From the NCBI RefSeq assembly GCF_003065605.1, contig NZ_CP026952.1:2790001-2854000 (forward strand): DNA of 64,000 bases. The letters run 5' to 3'. The position numbers and the translations under genes are program-made. Shown in pieces: positions 50,624 to 59,762 of this stretch. The notes under the pieces were generated by a model that was given only the letters and a program-made list of their open reading frames with translations, had not been told where the DNA came from and searched no databases. Numbering within the stretch: position 1 is the first letter of the stretch; every line of letters begins with the position of its first letter. This DNA is from Aeromicrobium chenweiae. Its GTDB lineage: Bacteria; Actinomycetota; Actinomycetes; Propionibacteriales; Nocardioidaceae.

Positions 50624-50637
50624 TTGAACACGTTCAA
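50624..50637. promoter_or_regulatory. KstR-like operator 1 (TTGAACACGTTCAA)
   Basis: Fits TNNAACNNGTTNNA, the operator of the sterol-catabolism repressor KstR, at every fixed position. Located 13 bp upstream of the epimerase-like gene start. The regulator itself is not in the window. Confidence 0.5.
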
Positions 50638-50667
50638 CAGTGGGTGGACAGCAGCGTAACCCAGTTT

Positions 50668-50681
50668 TCGAACATGTTCAG
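50668..50681. promoter_or_regulatory. KstR-like operator 2 (one mismatch)
   Basis: TCGAACATGTTCAG fits TNNAACNNGTTNNA except for the last base; the inner GAACATGTTC is a perfect palindrome. Its centre is 44 bp (about four helical turns) from operator 1. Confidence 0.45.
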
Positions 50682-50700
50682 TTCTTCGGCGGAACCGGTC

Positions 50701-52080
50701 TCAGCCCCAGGCGGTCTCCAGCTCCGCGAGCGACGACTCGAGATGGATCAGCAGGCGCTGCAGGTGCGGGACCGAGCGGCGGCAGCCGATGAGCCCGAAG
50801 TCGAGGTACCCGTCCCTGCTGGTGAGGGTGATGTTGAGCGCCTGCCCGTCCAGCACGATCGACACGGGGTACATGCCGTCGAGCCGGGCACCATTGAAGT
50901 ACATCGGCTCCTTGGGCCCCGGCACGTTGGACACGATGACGTTGAACGGGGGATGCGCGTACTTGACGAATCCGGGCACGGGCCCCAGCGCGAGGGGAAG
51001 CACCTGGAGTGCCGAGAACGCCAGGATCTGGGTCGGGCTCAGGTCTCCCATGATCTTCTTGGCCTGCCGCGACGAGTAGGCGATCTCCTCCAGCCGACTG
51101 GCGCCGTGCTCGCGGTCGGTCGCGAGGTTGACGACGATCGCCCCCGTCGCGTTGCCGGGCGCGGTGTCCTCCTCCCCCGCCGAGCTCGCTCGCAGCGACA
51201 GGGACACCGGCACCATCGCCGTCATCGGATCGTCCGGCAGCGCGTGCTGCTCCAGCAGGTACTGGCGCAGGGCGCCCGACACCATCGCGAGCACGACGTC
51301 GTTCATCGTCGTCGCCGACGACTTGGCGACCCGCTGGATCCGCTCGATCTCCCACGACTGCGCCGCGAACCGACGGGCACCCCCGACCGGACCGTTCAGC
51401 ATCGTCTTGGGCGCACGGGGCAGGGTGACGTCGCCGTCCCGCAGGACCTGGGTGCCGATGCGCAGCGACGCCGGGACCAGGCCCGCGATGTCGCCGAGCG
51501 CCGCGGCCCCGCCACGCAGCAGCGCCATCGGGTCCAGGCCCTGCTTGGACCCGCCGGCACCCCGGGGCGTGACCGCCCACGGGGGCACGCAGTCGCGGGC
51601 GTCGGGATCCTCGCTCAGGGACTTCTGCATGAGCCGGAGTGCCGAGACGCCGTCCAGCATCGAGTGGTGGACCTTGGTGTAGACCGCGATCCGTCCGTCC
51701 GCGAGACCCTCCACGACGTGCGCCTCCCACATCGGCCGGTGCCGATCGAGCAGCGTGCCGTGCCATCGGGACGTCAGCTGCAGGAGCTCACGGATGCGGC
51801 CCGGTCCCGGTACCGCCGAGTGGCGGACGTGGTAGTCGAAGTCGATCGTGTCGTCGGTCGCCCACCACGTGTTGCCCAGCGTCCCGACCGGCTCGGCCGG
51901 TCGCCGGCGGAACAGCGGCGACGCCTGGCCGGGCTCGCGGAACGACGCGACGGTCTCGCGGATGTGGTCAGGACCGGCGTCCTCGGGTGGGACGAACAGC
52001 TGCAGCCCGCCGACATGCATCGGCTGGTCCCGCGACTCCGCCAACAGGAACATCGAGTCGGTGGGGGGCATGAACGACAT
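50701..52080 (-). CDS. Wax ester synthase/diacylglycerol acyltransferase (WS/DGAT)
   Basis: 459-residue bifunctional acyltransferase of the WS/DGAT family that makes wax esters or triacylglycerol from acyl-CoA. The catalytic HHxxxDG is KVHHSMLDG near residue 135. Other family blocks are PPTDSMFLLAE at the start, PLDRHRPMW-like LLDRHRPMW and NVPGPKEPMYFNG near the C-terminus. ATG 52080 has GAAGGAAG upstream. It is divergent from an HSL-type esterase gene, together a lipid-storage and mobilisation pair. Confidence 0.93.
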   Translation of the reverse strand: MSFMPPTDSMFLLAESRDQPMHVGGLQLFVPPEDAGPDHIRETVASFREPGQASPLFRRRPAEPVGTLGNTWWATDDTIDFDYHVRHSAVPGPGRIRELLQLTSRWHGTLLDRHRPMWEAHVVEGLADGRIAVYTKVHHSMLDGVSALRLMQKSLSEDPDARDCVPPWAVTPRGAGGSKQGLDPMALLRGGAAALGDIAGLVPASLRIGTQVLRDGDVTLPRAPKTMLNGPVGGARRFAAQSWEIERIQRVAKSSATTMNDVVLAMVSGALRQYLLEQHALPDDPMTAMVPVSLSLRASSAGEEDTAPGNATGAIVVNLATDREHGASRLEEIAYSSRQAKKIMGDLSPTQILAFSALQVLPLALGPVPGFVKYAHPPFNVIVSNVPGPKEPMYFNGARLDGMYPVSIVLDGQALNITLTSRDGYLDFGLIGCRRSVPHLQRLLIHLESSLAELETAWG

Positions 52081-52140
52081 TCGGTCTTCCTTCGGCGAGG
52101 GGCACGTACCGGGAGTACGCTAACGCCACCTGTGGCGCAC

Positions 52141-52155
52141 GTCACTGCGTGTGAC
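52141..52155. promoter_or_regulatory. Inverted repeat GTCAC-TGCGT-GTGAC in the divergent promoter
   Basis: Perfect 5-bp arms in the 123-bp spacer between WS/DGAT and esterase genes. It could be an operator shared by both. The arms are short, so chance is possible. Confidence 0.3.
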
Positions 52156-52203
52156 ATATTCATCAGCGGTCGTCGAGCACTCGACGCCGGAGGGAGGACC
52201 ACG

Positions 52204-53250
52204 ATGGCGCACCTCGCGCTCGCCGCCGAGCCGCAGTTCGTCCGTGGCTCGAGCCTGCAGTCGAAGGTCCTGGGCTTCGGGCTGCGCCACACCGTCCGTC
52301 CCCTGCTCGGCATCTGGGCCCACCTCCCGTTCGACGTCTTCCCACCCAACGTGATCGAGCACGCGGCGCGGCTCCTGCCCGTCCATGCGGGCACGATGTG
52401 GCGCGCGGTCGATCTCGAGCTGTCGACGAGCGAGTGGCTGCAGGCCAAGGGCGTCGAGGACATCACCGGGGGCAACGAGCGCGCGATCCTGTACTTCCAC
52501 GGCGGGGCGTTCCTGACCTGCGGCCTGAACACCCACCGCCGGCTGGTCTCCCGCATCTCGTACGCGGCGAAGCAGCCCGTCCTCAACGTCGGCTACCGGC
52601 AGATGCCCCACGAGCCCATCACCGAGTCCATCGCCGACGGCGCCGACGGGTTCCGCTGGTTGCTGGCACAGGGCTACGAGCCGGAGAACATCACGATCGC
52701 CGGCGACTCGGCCGGCGGCTACCTCGCGTTCAGCGTGGCCCGCGCCGTGATCGACCGGGGGCTCGGGCGTCCTGCCGGCGTCGTCGCACTCTCCCCGCTG
52801 CTCGACTTCGATCCCGCGGGGAAGCTGGCCCACCGCAACGCACACCGCTGCCAGACGTTCCCCATGCACGCGGTCGCCAAGCTGACCGACGTGTCCCTGC
52901 GGATGGACACCCGTCGCGGGGTCGCCGGCCGGCGCACCGACCCGGTCAACATGCCACTCGCGGACCTCCCCCCGATCCTGATCCACGTGGGGTCCCGCGA
53001 GGTGCTGATGGCCGACGCCGAGCTCATGGCCAACCGTCTGGTGTCGGCCGGCGTGCCGTGCGACCTGCAGGTCTGGGAGAAGCAGGTGCACGTGTTCCAG
53101 GCCGCCGCCTCGTGGGTGCCCGAGGCCCGCCTCGCCATCGAGGAGATCGGGACGTTCGTGCGTGGGCTCGCCGAGCGCGAGGTCGGCGAGACCGCCCCCA
53201 CGATGGCCACCACACCAGCACCGAGGTCCGCCCGCGTCGCCCACGCGTGA
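52204..53250 (+). CDS. HSL-family alpha/beta hydrolase (esterase/lipase)
   Basis: 348-residue hormone-sensitive-lipase family esterase. The oxyanion motif is YFHGGAFLTC (about residue 98), the nucleophile serine is in GDSAGGYLAF (about residue 167), and the acid and histidine are expected in VGSREVLMADAE and QVHVFQ. The first 45 residues (LGFGLRHTVRPLLGIW) are semi-hydrophobic but not a clean signal peptide; the last 20 are disordered. It probably hydrolyses acyl esters, perhaps storage lipid made by the divergent WS/DGAT. ATG 52204 is preceded by GGAGG. Confidence 0.9.
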   Translation: MAHLALAAEPQFVRGSSLQSKVLGFGLRHTVRPLLGIWAHLPFDVFPPNVIEHAARLLPVHAGTMWRAVDLELSTSEWLQAKGVEDITGGNERAILYFHGGAFLTCGLNTHRRLVSRISYAAKQPVLNVGYRQMPHEPITESIADGADGFRWLLAQGYEPENITIAGDSAGGYLAFSVARAVIDRGLGRPAGVVALSPLLDFDPAGKLAHRNAHRCQTFPMHAVAKLTDVSLRMDTRRGVAGRRTDPVNMPLADLPPILIHVGSREVLMADAELMANRLVSAGVPCDLQVWEKQVHVFQAAASWVPEARLAIEEIGTFVRGLAEREVGETAPTMATTPAPRSARVAHA

Positions 53251-53271
53251 ACCGTGTGATGTGCTGACCCC

Positions 53272-53709
53272 GTGACTGCCGCGAACCTCGTCGCCGACCT
53301 GGCCAAGAAGTCGGGCCTCGTCTGGATCGCGTACGACGGCGGCACCCACGCCGTGTGGCACGAGTGGGTCGACGACGCGGTGTGCGTGGTCTCCGGCGGG
53401 GACGAGCAACGGCTGCCGGGGATCGCCGAGCGGTCCACCGTGCGACTGCTGCTGCGCAGCAAGACCACGCGAGCGCTCGCCGCCGAGGCCGAGGCCCGCG
53501 TCGAGGTCGTGCCGCCGGGGTCCGAACGCTGGGACGAGGTGACGACCGCCCTCAAGCGCGGACGCCTCAACCTGTCCGACAGCGCACACGCGATCGAGCG
53601 CTGGGCCCGCGACTCGGTGGTCGTCCGCCTCGTGCCGACCGACCGGGTGGACGTCGCGTCCACGCTTGACGACTCGCTCCGAACGACTTCACCGCCGTTG
53701 TCGGGGTAA
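53272..53709 (+). CDS. Uncharacterised conserved protein, possible split-barrel fold
   Basis: 145-residue soluble protein starting at GTG (VTAANLVADLAKKSGL). It has ~HAVWHEWVDDAVCVVSGGDEQ and a run RSTVRLLLRSKTT suggesting a small beta-barrel such as an FMN-binding split barrel, but no conserved cofactor residues are evident. I do not recognise the family. A weak TGTGCT hexamer ends 6 nt before the GTG. The molybdoenzyme gene follows 27 bp downstream. Confidence 0.6.
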   Translation: MTAANLVADLAKKSGLVWIAYDGGTHAVWHEWVDDAVCVVSGGDEQRLPGIAERSTVRLLLRSKTTRALAAEAEARVEVVPPGSERWDEVTTALKRGRLNLSDSAHAIERWARDSVVVRLVPTDRVDVASTLDDSLRTTSPPLSG

Positions 53710-53736
53710 CGTGCAGACGAAACCCTGGGAGGCAGC

Positions 53737-56100
53737 ATGAGCAAGGCCAAGGACATCGACGAGGACCAGCTGGAGGTCCACGCCCCGAAGCGCGCCGCCG
53801 CAGGCGTCACCGGCGTGAGGGTGGCGATGCAACGTTCCTTGTCGCTGATGGGACCGACGCGGACCGCGCGGACCCTGCTCAAGCTCAACCAGACCGACGG
53901 CTTCGACTGCGTCAGCTGCGCGTGGCCCGACCCGGACCCGGAGAACCGCCACGCCGCCGAGTTCTGCGAGAACGGCGCCAAGGCCGTCGCTGACGAAGCC
54001 ACGACCGACCGCGTCACCCCGGCCTTCTTCGCCCGGCACAGCATCGAGGAGATGGCTGCGCACGACGACTACTGGCTGAACATGCAGGGACGCATCACCC
54101 ACCCGATGGTCAAGCGCCCCGGCGGCACGCACTACGAGCCGATCGACTGGGACGACGCCTACGCCCTGATCGGTGAGCACCTGCGCACGCGCGAGTCCCC
54201 CGACCAGGCCACCTTCTACACCAGCGGCCGGGCCTCCAACGAGGCCGCGTTCATGTACCAGCTGTTCACCCGGGCCTACGGCACCAACAACCTCCCCGAC
54301 TGCTCCAACATGTGCCACGAGTCGAGCGGCACGGCGCTGACCGAGGCGATCGGCATCGGCAAGGGCAGCGTCAGCCTGCGCGACATCTACGACGCCAAGT
54401 GCATCGTCATCGCCGGCCAGAACCCCGGGACCAACCACCCGCGCATGCTGTCCGCGCTGGAGATCGCCAAGCGTCGCGGCGCCAAGATCATCTCGGTCAA
54501 CCCGCTGCGCGAGGCCGGCCTGGTCAACTTCCGCAACCCGCAGGTGCCGCGCGGCGTCGTGGGCAAGGGCACCGAGATCGCCGACCTGCACCTGCCGATC
54601 CGCCTCAATGGCGACCTGGCCCTCTTCCAGGGCATCGGTCGGCTGCTGGTCGAGTGGGACGCCCTCGACCACGAGTTCATCGACAAGCACGTCGACGGGT
54701 TCGACTCCTGGCGCGAGCACGTGCTGGCCGCGGACTGGGACGAGATCGAGGGGGCGTCGGGCCTGACCCGCGACCAGATCGCCGAGGCCGCGGAGATCAT
54801 CCGCGAGTCCGACGCCACGATCTACTGCTGGGCGATGGGCCTGACCCAGCACCGCAACGCCGTCGCGTCGATCCGCGAGATCTGCAACGTCGCGCTGGTG
54901 CGCGGCGACATCGGCAAGCGCGGCGCCGGCCTGTGCCCGGTGCGCGGGCACTCGAACGTCCAGGGTGACCGGACGATGGGGATCTGGGAGCGCGTGCCGG
55001 AGCACTTCCTCGACTCGCTCCAGGCCGAGTTCGGCTTCGACCCGCCGCGCGAGCACGGTCTCGACACGGTGGACTCGATCCGCGGGATGCGCGACGGCAA
55101 GATCACGTTCTTCATGGGCCTGGGCGGCAACTTCGTGAAGGCCGCGCCCGACACGGAGGTCACCGCCGACGCGTTGGCCACCACCGAGATGACCGTGCAG
55201 GTCTCGACCAAGCTCAACCGCTCGCACCTCGAGTGCGGCGACACCGCCCTGATCCTGCCCACCATGGGGCGCACCGAGCACAACGCGACCAGCGCGGGCG
55301 AGCAGTTCATCACCGTCGAGGACTCGATGTCGGCCGTCCACGCCTCGCGTGGTGTGATCCCGCCGGTCAGCGAGCACGTGCGCTCGGAGATCGCGATCAT
55401 CGCGGGCATCGCCGAGGCGACGATCGGCGACCGCCACGGGATCCGCTGGGCCGACATGGCCGAGGACTACAACATCATCCGGCACCACATCTCGCGTGTG
55501 GTCCCCGGTTGCGAGGAGTACACGCACAACGTCGACCGCCCCGGCGGCTTCGTCCTGCCGCACGCCCCCCGCGACACCCGGACGTTCGAGACCAGCTCCG
55601 GCAAGGCCGAGCTCATCGCGTCCCCGCTGGAGGTGCTGCAGGTCCCGGAGGGGCACCTCGTCCTGCAGACCCTGCGGAGCCACGACCAGTTCAACACCAC
55701 GATCTACGGGCTCAGCGACCGGTACCGCGGCATCGAGGACGGCCGCCGCGTCGTGTTCATGCATCCCGACGACATCGCCGCGCAGGGATTCAAGGACCGC
55801 GACATGGTCGATCTCGTGACCCGCTGGGACGACGACGACGTCGACCGGGTCGCCGAGAAGTTCCGCATCGTCTCGTACGAGACGCCGCGCGGATCGGCGG
55901 CGGCCTACTACCCCGAGACCAACTCGCTGGTGCCGCTGGACTCGACCGCGACCGGCAGCAACCAGCCGACGTCGAAGTCCGTCATCGTCCGGGCGGTCCC
56001 GGCCGGTCAGGGTCGTTCGGACGACACCGGCGGCTCGCAGGAGGGCGTGGGGTCGGACGACTCCCACAAGACCGACCGCCAGCCCCACCACCTGTCGTGA
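53737..56100 (+). CDS. FdhF/YdeP-family molybdopterin oxidoreductase
   Basis: 787-residue molybdopterin oxidoreductase of the FdhF/YdeP group (often annotated alpha subunit formate dehydrogenase-like). The N-terminal motif FDCVSCAWPDPDPENRH and EFCENGAKAV are the YdeP signature; the classical N-terminal 4Fe-4S Cys motif of true Fdh is incomplete. The molybdopterin-binding blocks GQNPGTNHPRM and GHSNVQGDRT follow. An acid-stress or formate-related role is known only for some family members. No fdhD is adjacent. GGGAGG precedes ATG 53737. The stop overlaps the DUF1810 gene by 4 bp. Confidence 0.87.
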   Translation: MSKAKDIDEDQLEVHAPKRAAAGVTGVRVAMQRSLSLMGPTRTARTLLKLNQTDGFDCVSCAWPDPDPENRHAAEFCENGAKAVADEATTDRVTPAFFARHSIEEMAAHDDYWLNMQGRITHPMVKRPGGTHYEPIDWDDAYALIGEHLRTRESPDQATFYTSGRASNEAAFMYQLFTRAYGTNNLPDCSNMCHESSGTALTEAIGIGKGSVSLRDIYDAKCIVIAGQNPGTNHPRMLSALEIAKRRGAKIISVNPLREAGLVNFRNPQVPRGVVGKGTEIADLHLPIRLNGDLALFQGIGRLLVEWDALDHEFIDKHVDGFDSWREHVLAADWDEIEGASGLTRDQIAEAAEIIRESDATIYCWAMGLTQHRNAVASIREICNVALVRGDIGKRGAGLCPVRGHSNVQGDRTMGIWERVPEHFLDSLQAEFGFDPPREHGLDTVDSIRGMRDGKITFFMGLGGNFVKAAPDTEVTADALATTEMTVQVSTKLNRSHLECGDTALILPTMGRTEHNATSAGEQFITVEDSMSAVHASRGVIPPVSEHVRSEIAIIAGIAEATIGDRHGIRWADMAEDYNIIRHHISRVVPGCEEYTHNVDRPGGFVLPHAPRDTRTFETSSGKAELIASPLEVLQVPEGHLVLQTLRSHDQFNTTIYGLSDRYRGIEDGRRVVFMHPDDIAAQGFKDRDMVDLVTRWDDDDVDRVAEKFRIVSYETPRGSAAAYYPETNSLVPLDSTATGSNQPTSKSVIVRAVPAGQGRSDDTGGSQEGVGSDDSHKTDRQPHHLS

Positions 56101-56531
56101 CGGAGGCCGCCGCGACCGATCCGTTCGACCTGCAGCGTTTCGTCGACGCCCAGGGCAACGGCACGTACGAGCGAGCCGTCGCCGAGCTGCGCGACGGTCA
56201 CAAGACGACGCACTGGATGTGGTTCGTGTTCCCGCAGGTCGCAGGGCTCGGACGCAGCGACACCGCCGTCCGCTTCGCGATCTCCGGGCGCGACGAGGCC
56301 GCCGCGTACCTGGCGCATCCGGTGCTCGGGCCGCGCCTGGCCGAGTGCGCGGCGATCCTGGCGGACGCACGGGGCACGGCGACGGACGTCCTGGGTGAGG
56401 TCGACGCGCAGAAGCTGCGCTCCTCGGTCACGCTGTTCGCCGAGGTCGCCGACGACCCGGCACCGTTCCGCGCCGTGCTCGACCGGCACTTCGCCGGCCT
56501 GGCCGACCAGGCGACGCTCGATCGGCTCTGA
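56097..56531 (+). CDS. DUF1810 family protein
   Basis: 144-residue protein of the DUF1810 family, matching its usual size. It contains FDLQRFVDAQGN and the hallmark HWMWFVFPQ (THWMWFVFPQVAGLG). Members have unknown function, with a suggested calpastatin-like fold in some annotations. The GTG overlaps the molybdoenzyme stop (GTGA), so it is co-transcribed. A strong hairpin at 56546-56593 ends the run. Confidence 0.88.
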   Translation: MTEAAATDPFDLQRFVDAQGNGTYERAVAELRDGHKTTHWMWFVFPQVAGLGRSDTAVRFAISGRDEAAAYLAHPVLGPRLAECAAILADARGTATDVLGEVDAQKLRSSVTLFAEVADDPAPFRAVLDRHFAGLADQATLDRL

Positions 56532-56545
56532 GTCGCCGAGCCGCA

Positions 56546-56593
56546 CTGACGACGACGCCGCGGACCGTCTGCGGTCCGCGGCGCCGTCGTCAG
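56546..56593. terminator. 22-bp bidirectional hairpin terminator
   Basis: Arms 56546-56567 and 56572-56593 with a TCTG loop and one mismatch. It stands between the DUF1810 stop and the stop of the converging amidase gene, so it can serve both. Confidence 0.8.
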
Positions 56594-56600
56594 CGTGTGA

Positions 56601-59600
56601 CTACTTCTTCTTCGAGACCCGCAGCTTGACCTTCTTGCTCCACGCCGGCGAGTACTCCTCCCCTGTCACGACGTAGGCGCGGATCGTGTGGCGTCCCGGC
56701 GCGAGCTTCGGCAGGCGGATCGACTTCGTCCTGCCGACCGTGACCGTCCGGACGATCTTGTTGCCGTCGTGGATCAGCACCGTGGCCTTGCGCGGCGCGA
56801 CGACCGTGATGCGCAGGAGGGCCCGTTTGCCCGACTTCACGGTGGACTTGGCGAGCTTGATGGTCGCGCGGGTGCCCGCCTTGGCCACCTTGACCGTGGC
56901 GGTGGCCGTGCTCGGTGCGACCGTGTCGGACCCGAGATAGCTCGCGGTGACCAGATGGCTGCCGACCGGCACGTTCGTCGGCAGGGTCACCGTGGCCCGA
57001 CCGCGGGTCACGGTACCCGTGACCTTCCTGCCCGCGACCTGCACCGTGACCTTGCCCGTGGCGGCCGGGTCGGACGCGACGGACACGGTGGCCCGGACAG
57101 CCGTCCCGTACGTCGTCGCGGTCCGGTCGAGGCTCACCGAGGTCACCGAGTCCGCGGGACCGGTCCACGGCAGCGCGGGAGCGAACGCGGTGTGCACCGC
57201 GGCCCGCGCCTGCTGCTCCACGGCGTACCCGAGGCCGAGCACCAACGCGTCGTCCCACGCACGGCCCACGATCTGCACGTTGTTGGACTGCCCCTCCTCG
57301 TTCTTGCCGATCGGCAGGATCGCCGTCGGCAGGCCGATGGACTGGGTCGGGACGCCCGAGGCGCGGTCCGAGCTGAAGATCGCCGACGACGCATCGTTGT
57401 TGCCGACGCTCGTGAGGAAGCCCGGATAGATCACCGCGGCGACCGGCTCGCCACCGAAGGCGGAGTCCATCCAGCTGGCGGCGGTCTGCTTGTAGGCGTC
57501 CCGGCGCTTCAGCAGGTTGTCGACGCTGGTGTCGTCCATCGGCTGGGCCGTGTAGTTGCCGCTCACGTTGTACGGCAGGTTCGCCGGGCTCTCCATGAGC
57601 TGCTTGGTGGTCAGCGGGAAGGCGTTCGGACGCTCCTCGGCGATGTAGCGCTCCCACCCCTCGGCACCGGCGCTGCCGGACGTCGGGAAGCTCCCGGTCG
57701 GGTTCGCCGGTGCGGTCGCCTGTCCTTCGGCAACCGGCACCAGCGTGCCGCCGGCCGCCTCGATCGCCGTCCTGGCCTGCTCGAGCGCGACCTGACCGGC
57801 GTTGTCGTCCGTGATGGCCGTGGACCGGAACGCCGAGGGGACGTATCCGATGACCTTGCCCTTCAGGGCGTCGCTCCTCAGCGCGGACTTCCACTCGGCC
57901 GGCCGGTTGCTGTTGTCGACCCGCGACGTGAGCAGGTCGTCAGGGTTGTTGCCCGTGGTCCGCGTCGCGGTGGCGTCGAGCAGGGAGGCGACGTCGGTGA
58001 CCGACTTGGCGATCGGGCCGGCGTAGTCCGTCGCCCAGGTCAGTGGCATGACGCCGTTGGTGCTGGTGAGGCCGTCGGTGCCGCGGAACGAGGTCAGGCC
58101 GGCGCCGGTGGACGGCGCGTACAGCGAGACCCCGGTCTGGGTGCCCATCGCCCCGGCCGCCAGGTCGGCGCCGACCGCCGTCGCGGATCCGCCCGACGAG
58201 CCGAACGACGTCTTGGACGGGTACAGCGCGTTCCACGTCTGCTGGAAGCCGCTCTCGCTGAACGAGCCGGAGTTCGCGAACTCCGACAGGTTCGTCTTGC
58301 CGATGATGACCGCGCCGGCCTCGCGCAGCCTGGCGACCTGCCAGGCGTCCGCTCCGGGCTGCCAGTCCTTCAGGGCCAGCGTCCCGCCCGAGGTGGGCAT
58401 GTCCTTGGTGTCGTACAGGTCCTTCAGTGCGATCGGCACGCCCAGGAGGTCGCCCTTCTCGCCGGCCGCGCGCTTCTTGTCCGCCGCCATCGCCTGGGCG
58501 ACGGCGTCCTTGGCCACCGTGATGAACGCGTGGAACCCCAGGGCGCCGGAGTCGTAGGCCTCGATGCGGTCGAGGTAGGCCTTGGTGACCTGCACCGAGG
58601 TCACCGTGCCGGCGACCATGTCGGCCTGCAGGTCGGCGATGGTCTTGCCGGAGACGTCGTACGCGACCTCTGTCGAGTGCAGGGCGGGGGTCTCCCCGGC
58701 CGGGATCTGCAGCGGCTCGGCGCCCGCACAGGCGGCCTGGTACGCGGAGAGGTCCCAGTTCGCGAGCGTGCAGATCTCGTCGAGGGTGAGGTTCGCGAAG
58801 TCCGGCTTCGCCGCGGCGGCCGCGGTGTCGGTCGAGATCTGGGACGTGTCGCTGCGCGCACCGACCACGACGTACTGCATGAGGGACGTGGTCCGTCCCG
58901 GCTCCACCGTCAGCTCGCGCACGAAGCCGAGGTCGTTCGACCGGCTCCCGGTCGGTGTGTACGCCGTGGTGAACGGGTTGGCCTGCTGGTCACCGAGCCG
59001 GGTCACCCCGGACCCGACGACGATGCCGGTGGGCCGGGTGTTCCCGGGAGTCGTTGCGGTGAGCCACGTGTCGTCCGCCTCCGCGACCGTGTCACCGTCG
59101 CTGGTGGCGCTGATCGTCGCCTTGTTCGGGCTGGGCGTGGCTCCGGTGGTCGTGTGCCCCGACCCGAGCGATCCGCCGAAGGACACCGCGAACGTCACGG
59201 GCTCGGTCGAGGTGTTCGTGAAGGTGTCGAAGAAGCTCGTGGTGTTGGTCGCGGAGGTGACCTGGACCTTGCGCGTCATCACCAGGTCGGCGAGGCGGAC
59301 CGACCTCGTCGACGTGTACGAGCCGGGCGCCGAGGCCGTGAGACCGAAGCCGCGCATCATCTGGTCGTTCATCCGCGGCGCCTCGTCGTCCGGGGTGTCG
59401 ACGTGGACGAAGATGTTGCCGAAGCCCTCCATCCTGGACTCGGAGACGTTGCGGATCGAGCCGGTGTCGAGGCCCGGTCGTCGCGCATCGTTGATCTGGA
59501 CGGTGGCGCCGTTGGTGGTCGACGCGCTCGAGAGCGCCTGGGCCGACGGGGTGACGGCCAGCAGGCCGACTCCGAGCGCCGAGGCGAGCGGGAGGGAGAC

Positions 59601-59636
59601 GAGACGCGCGGCGCGCCTCGACGTGGTGGTGGGCAT
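56601..59636 (-). CDS. Large secreted amidase with N-terminal extension and Ig-like C-terminus
   Basis: 1011-residue exported protein. A signal peptide (about residues 1-34, ending PSAQA) is followed by a 250-residue unrecognised N-terminal region rich in Ser/Thr. An amidase-signature domain then runs from about residue 320 to 800: the first catalytic lysine is in VPIALKDLYDT, the cis-serine in FGSSGGSATA and the nucleophile in GTQTGVSLYAPS. After it come two or three Ig-like/Big repeats (TGKVTVQVAGRKVTG) and a basic tail. It likely cleaves amides outside the cell; the substrate is unknown. ATG 59636. Confidence 0.85.
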   Translation of the reverse strand: MPTTTSRRAARLVSLPLASALGVGLLAVTPSAQALSSASTTNGATVQINDARRPGLDTGSIRNVSESRMEGFGNIFVHVDTPDDEAPRMNDQMMRGFGLTASAPGSYTSTRSVRLADLVMTRKVQVTSATNTTSFFDTFTNTSTEPVTFAVSFGGSLGSGHTTTGATPSPNKATISATSDGDTVAEADDTWLTATTPGNTRPTGIVVGSGVTRLGDQQANPFTTAYTPTGSRSNDLGFVRELTVEPGRTTSLMQYVVVGARSDTSQISTDTAAAAAKPDFANLTLDEICTLANWDLSAYQAACAGAEPLQIPAGETPALHSTEVAYDVSGKTIADLQADMVAGTVTSVQVTKAYLDRIEAYDSGALGFHAFITVAKDAVAQAMAADKKRAAGEKGDLLGVPIALKDLYDTKDMPTSGGTLALKDWQPGADAWQVARLREAGAVIIGKTNLSEFANSGSFSESGFQQTWNALYPSKTSFGSSGGSATAVGADLAAGAMGTQTGVSLYAPSTGAGLTSFRGTDGLTSTNGVMPLTWATDYAGPIAKSVTDVASLLDATATRTTGNNPDDLLTSRVDNSNRPAEWKSALRSDALKGKVIGYVPSAFRSTAITDDNAGQVALEQARTAIEAAGGTLVPVAEGQATAPANPTGSFPTSGSAGAEGWERYIAEERPNAFPLTTKQLMESPANLPYNVSGNYTAQPMDDTSVDNLLKRRDAYKQTAASWMDSAFGGEPVAAVIYPGFLTSVGNNDASSAIFSSDRASGVPTQSIGLPTAILPIGKNEEGQSNNVQIVGRAWDDALVLGLGYAVEQQARAAVHTAFAPALPWTGPADSVTSVSLDRTATTYGTAVRATVSVASDPAATGKVTVQVAGRKVTGTVTRGRATVTLPTNVPVGSHLVTASYLGSDTVAPSTATATVKVAKAGTRATIKLAKSTVKSGKRALLRITVVAPRKATVLIHDGNKIVRTVTVGRTKSIRLPKLAPGRHTIRAYVVTGEEYSPAWSKKVKLRVSKKK

Positions 59637-59762
59637 AGGTGGGCCACGTGCTTTCTGGGCGGGGGAAGTGGTGCCCCCGTTTCTATGCCGCCCGCGTGAA
59701 CGATCCGCCTCCCGCGTGTTGCCACCGTGTAACGGCCTGGGCCCCCCGACCCGGTCGCCGCC

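Noticed and set aside
50624..50681. Operators before the epimerase-like gene as LexA/SOS boxes
   Set aside because: Actinobacterial LexA boxes have four bases between CGAAC and GTTCG; here the gap is two, which fits KstR-type spacing instead.
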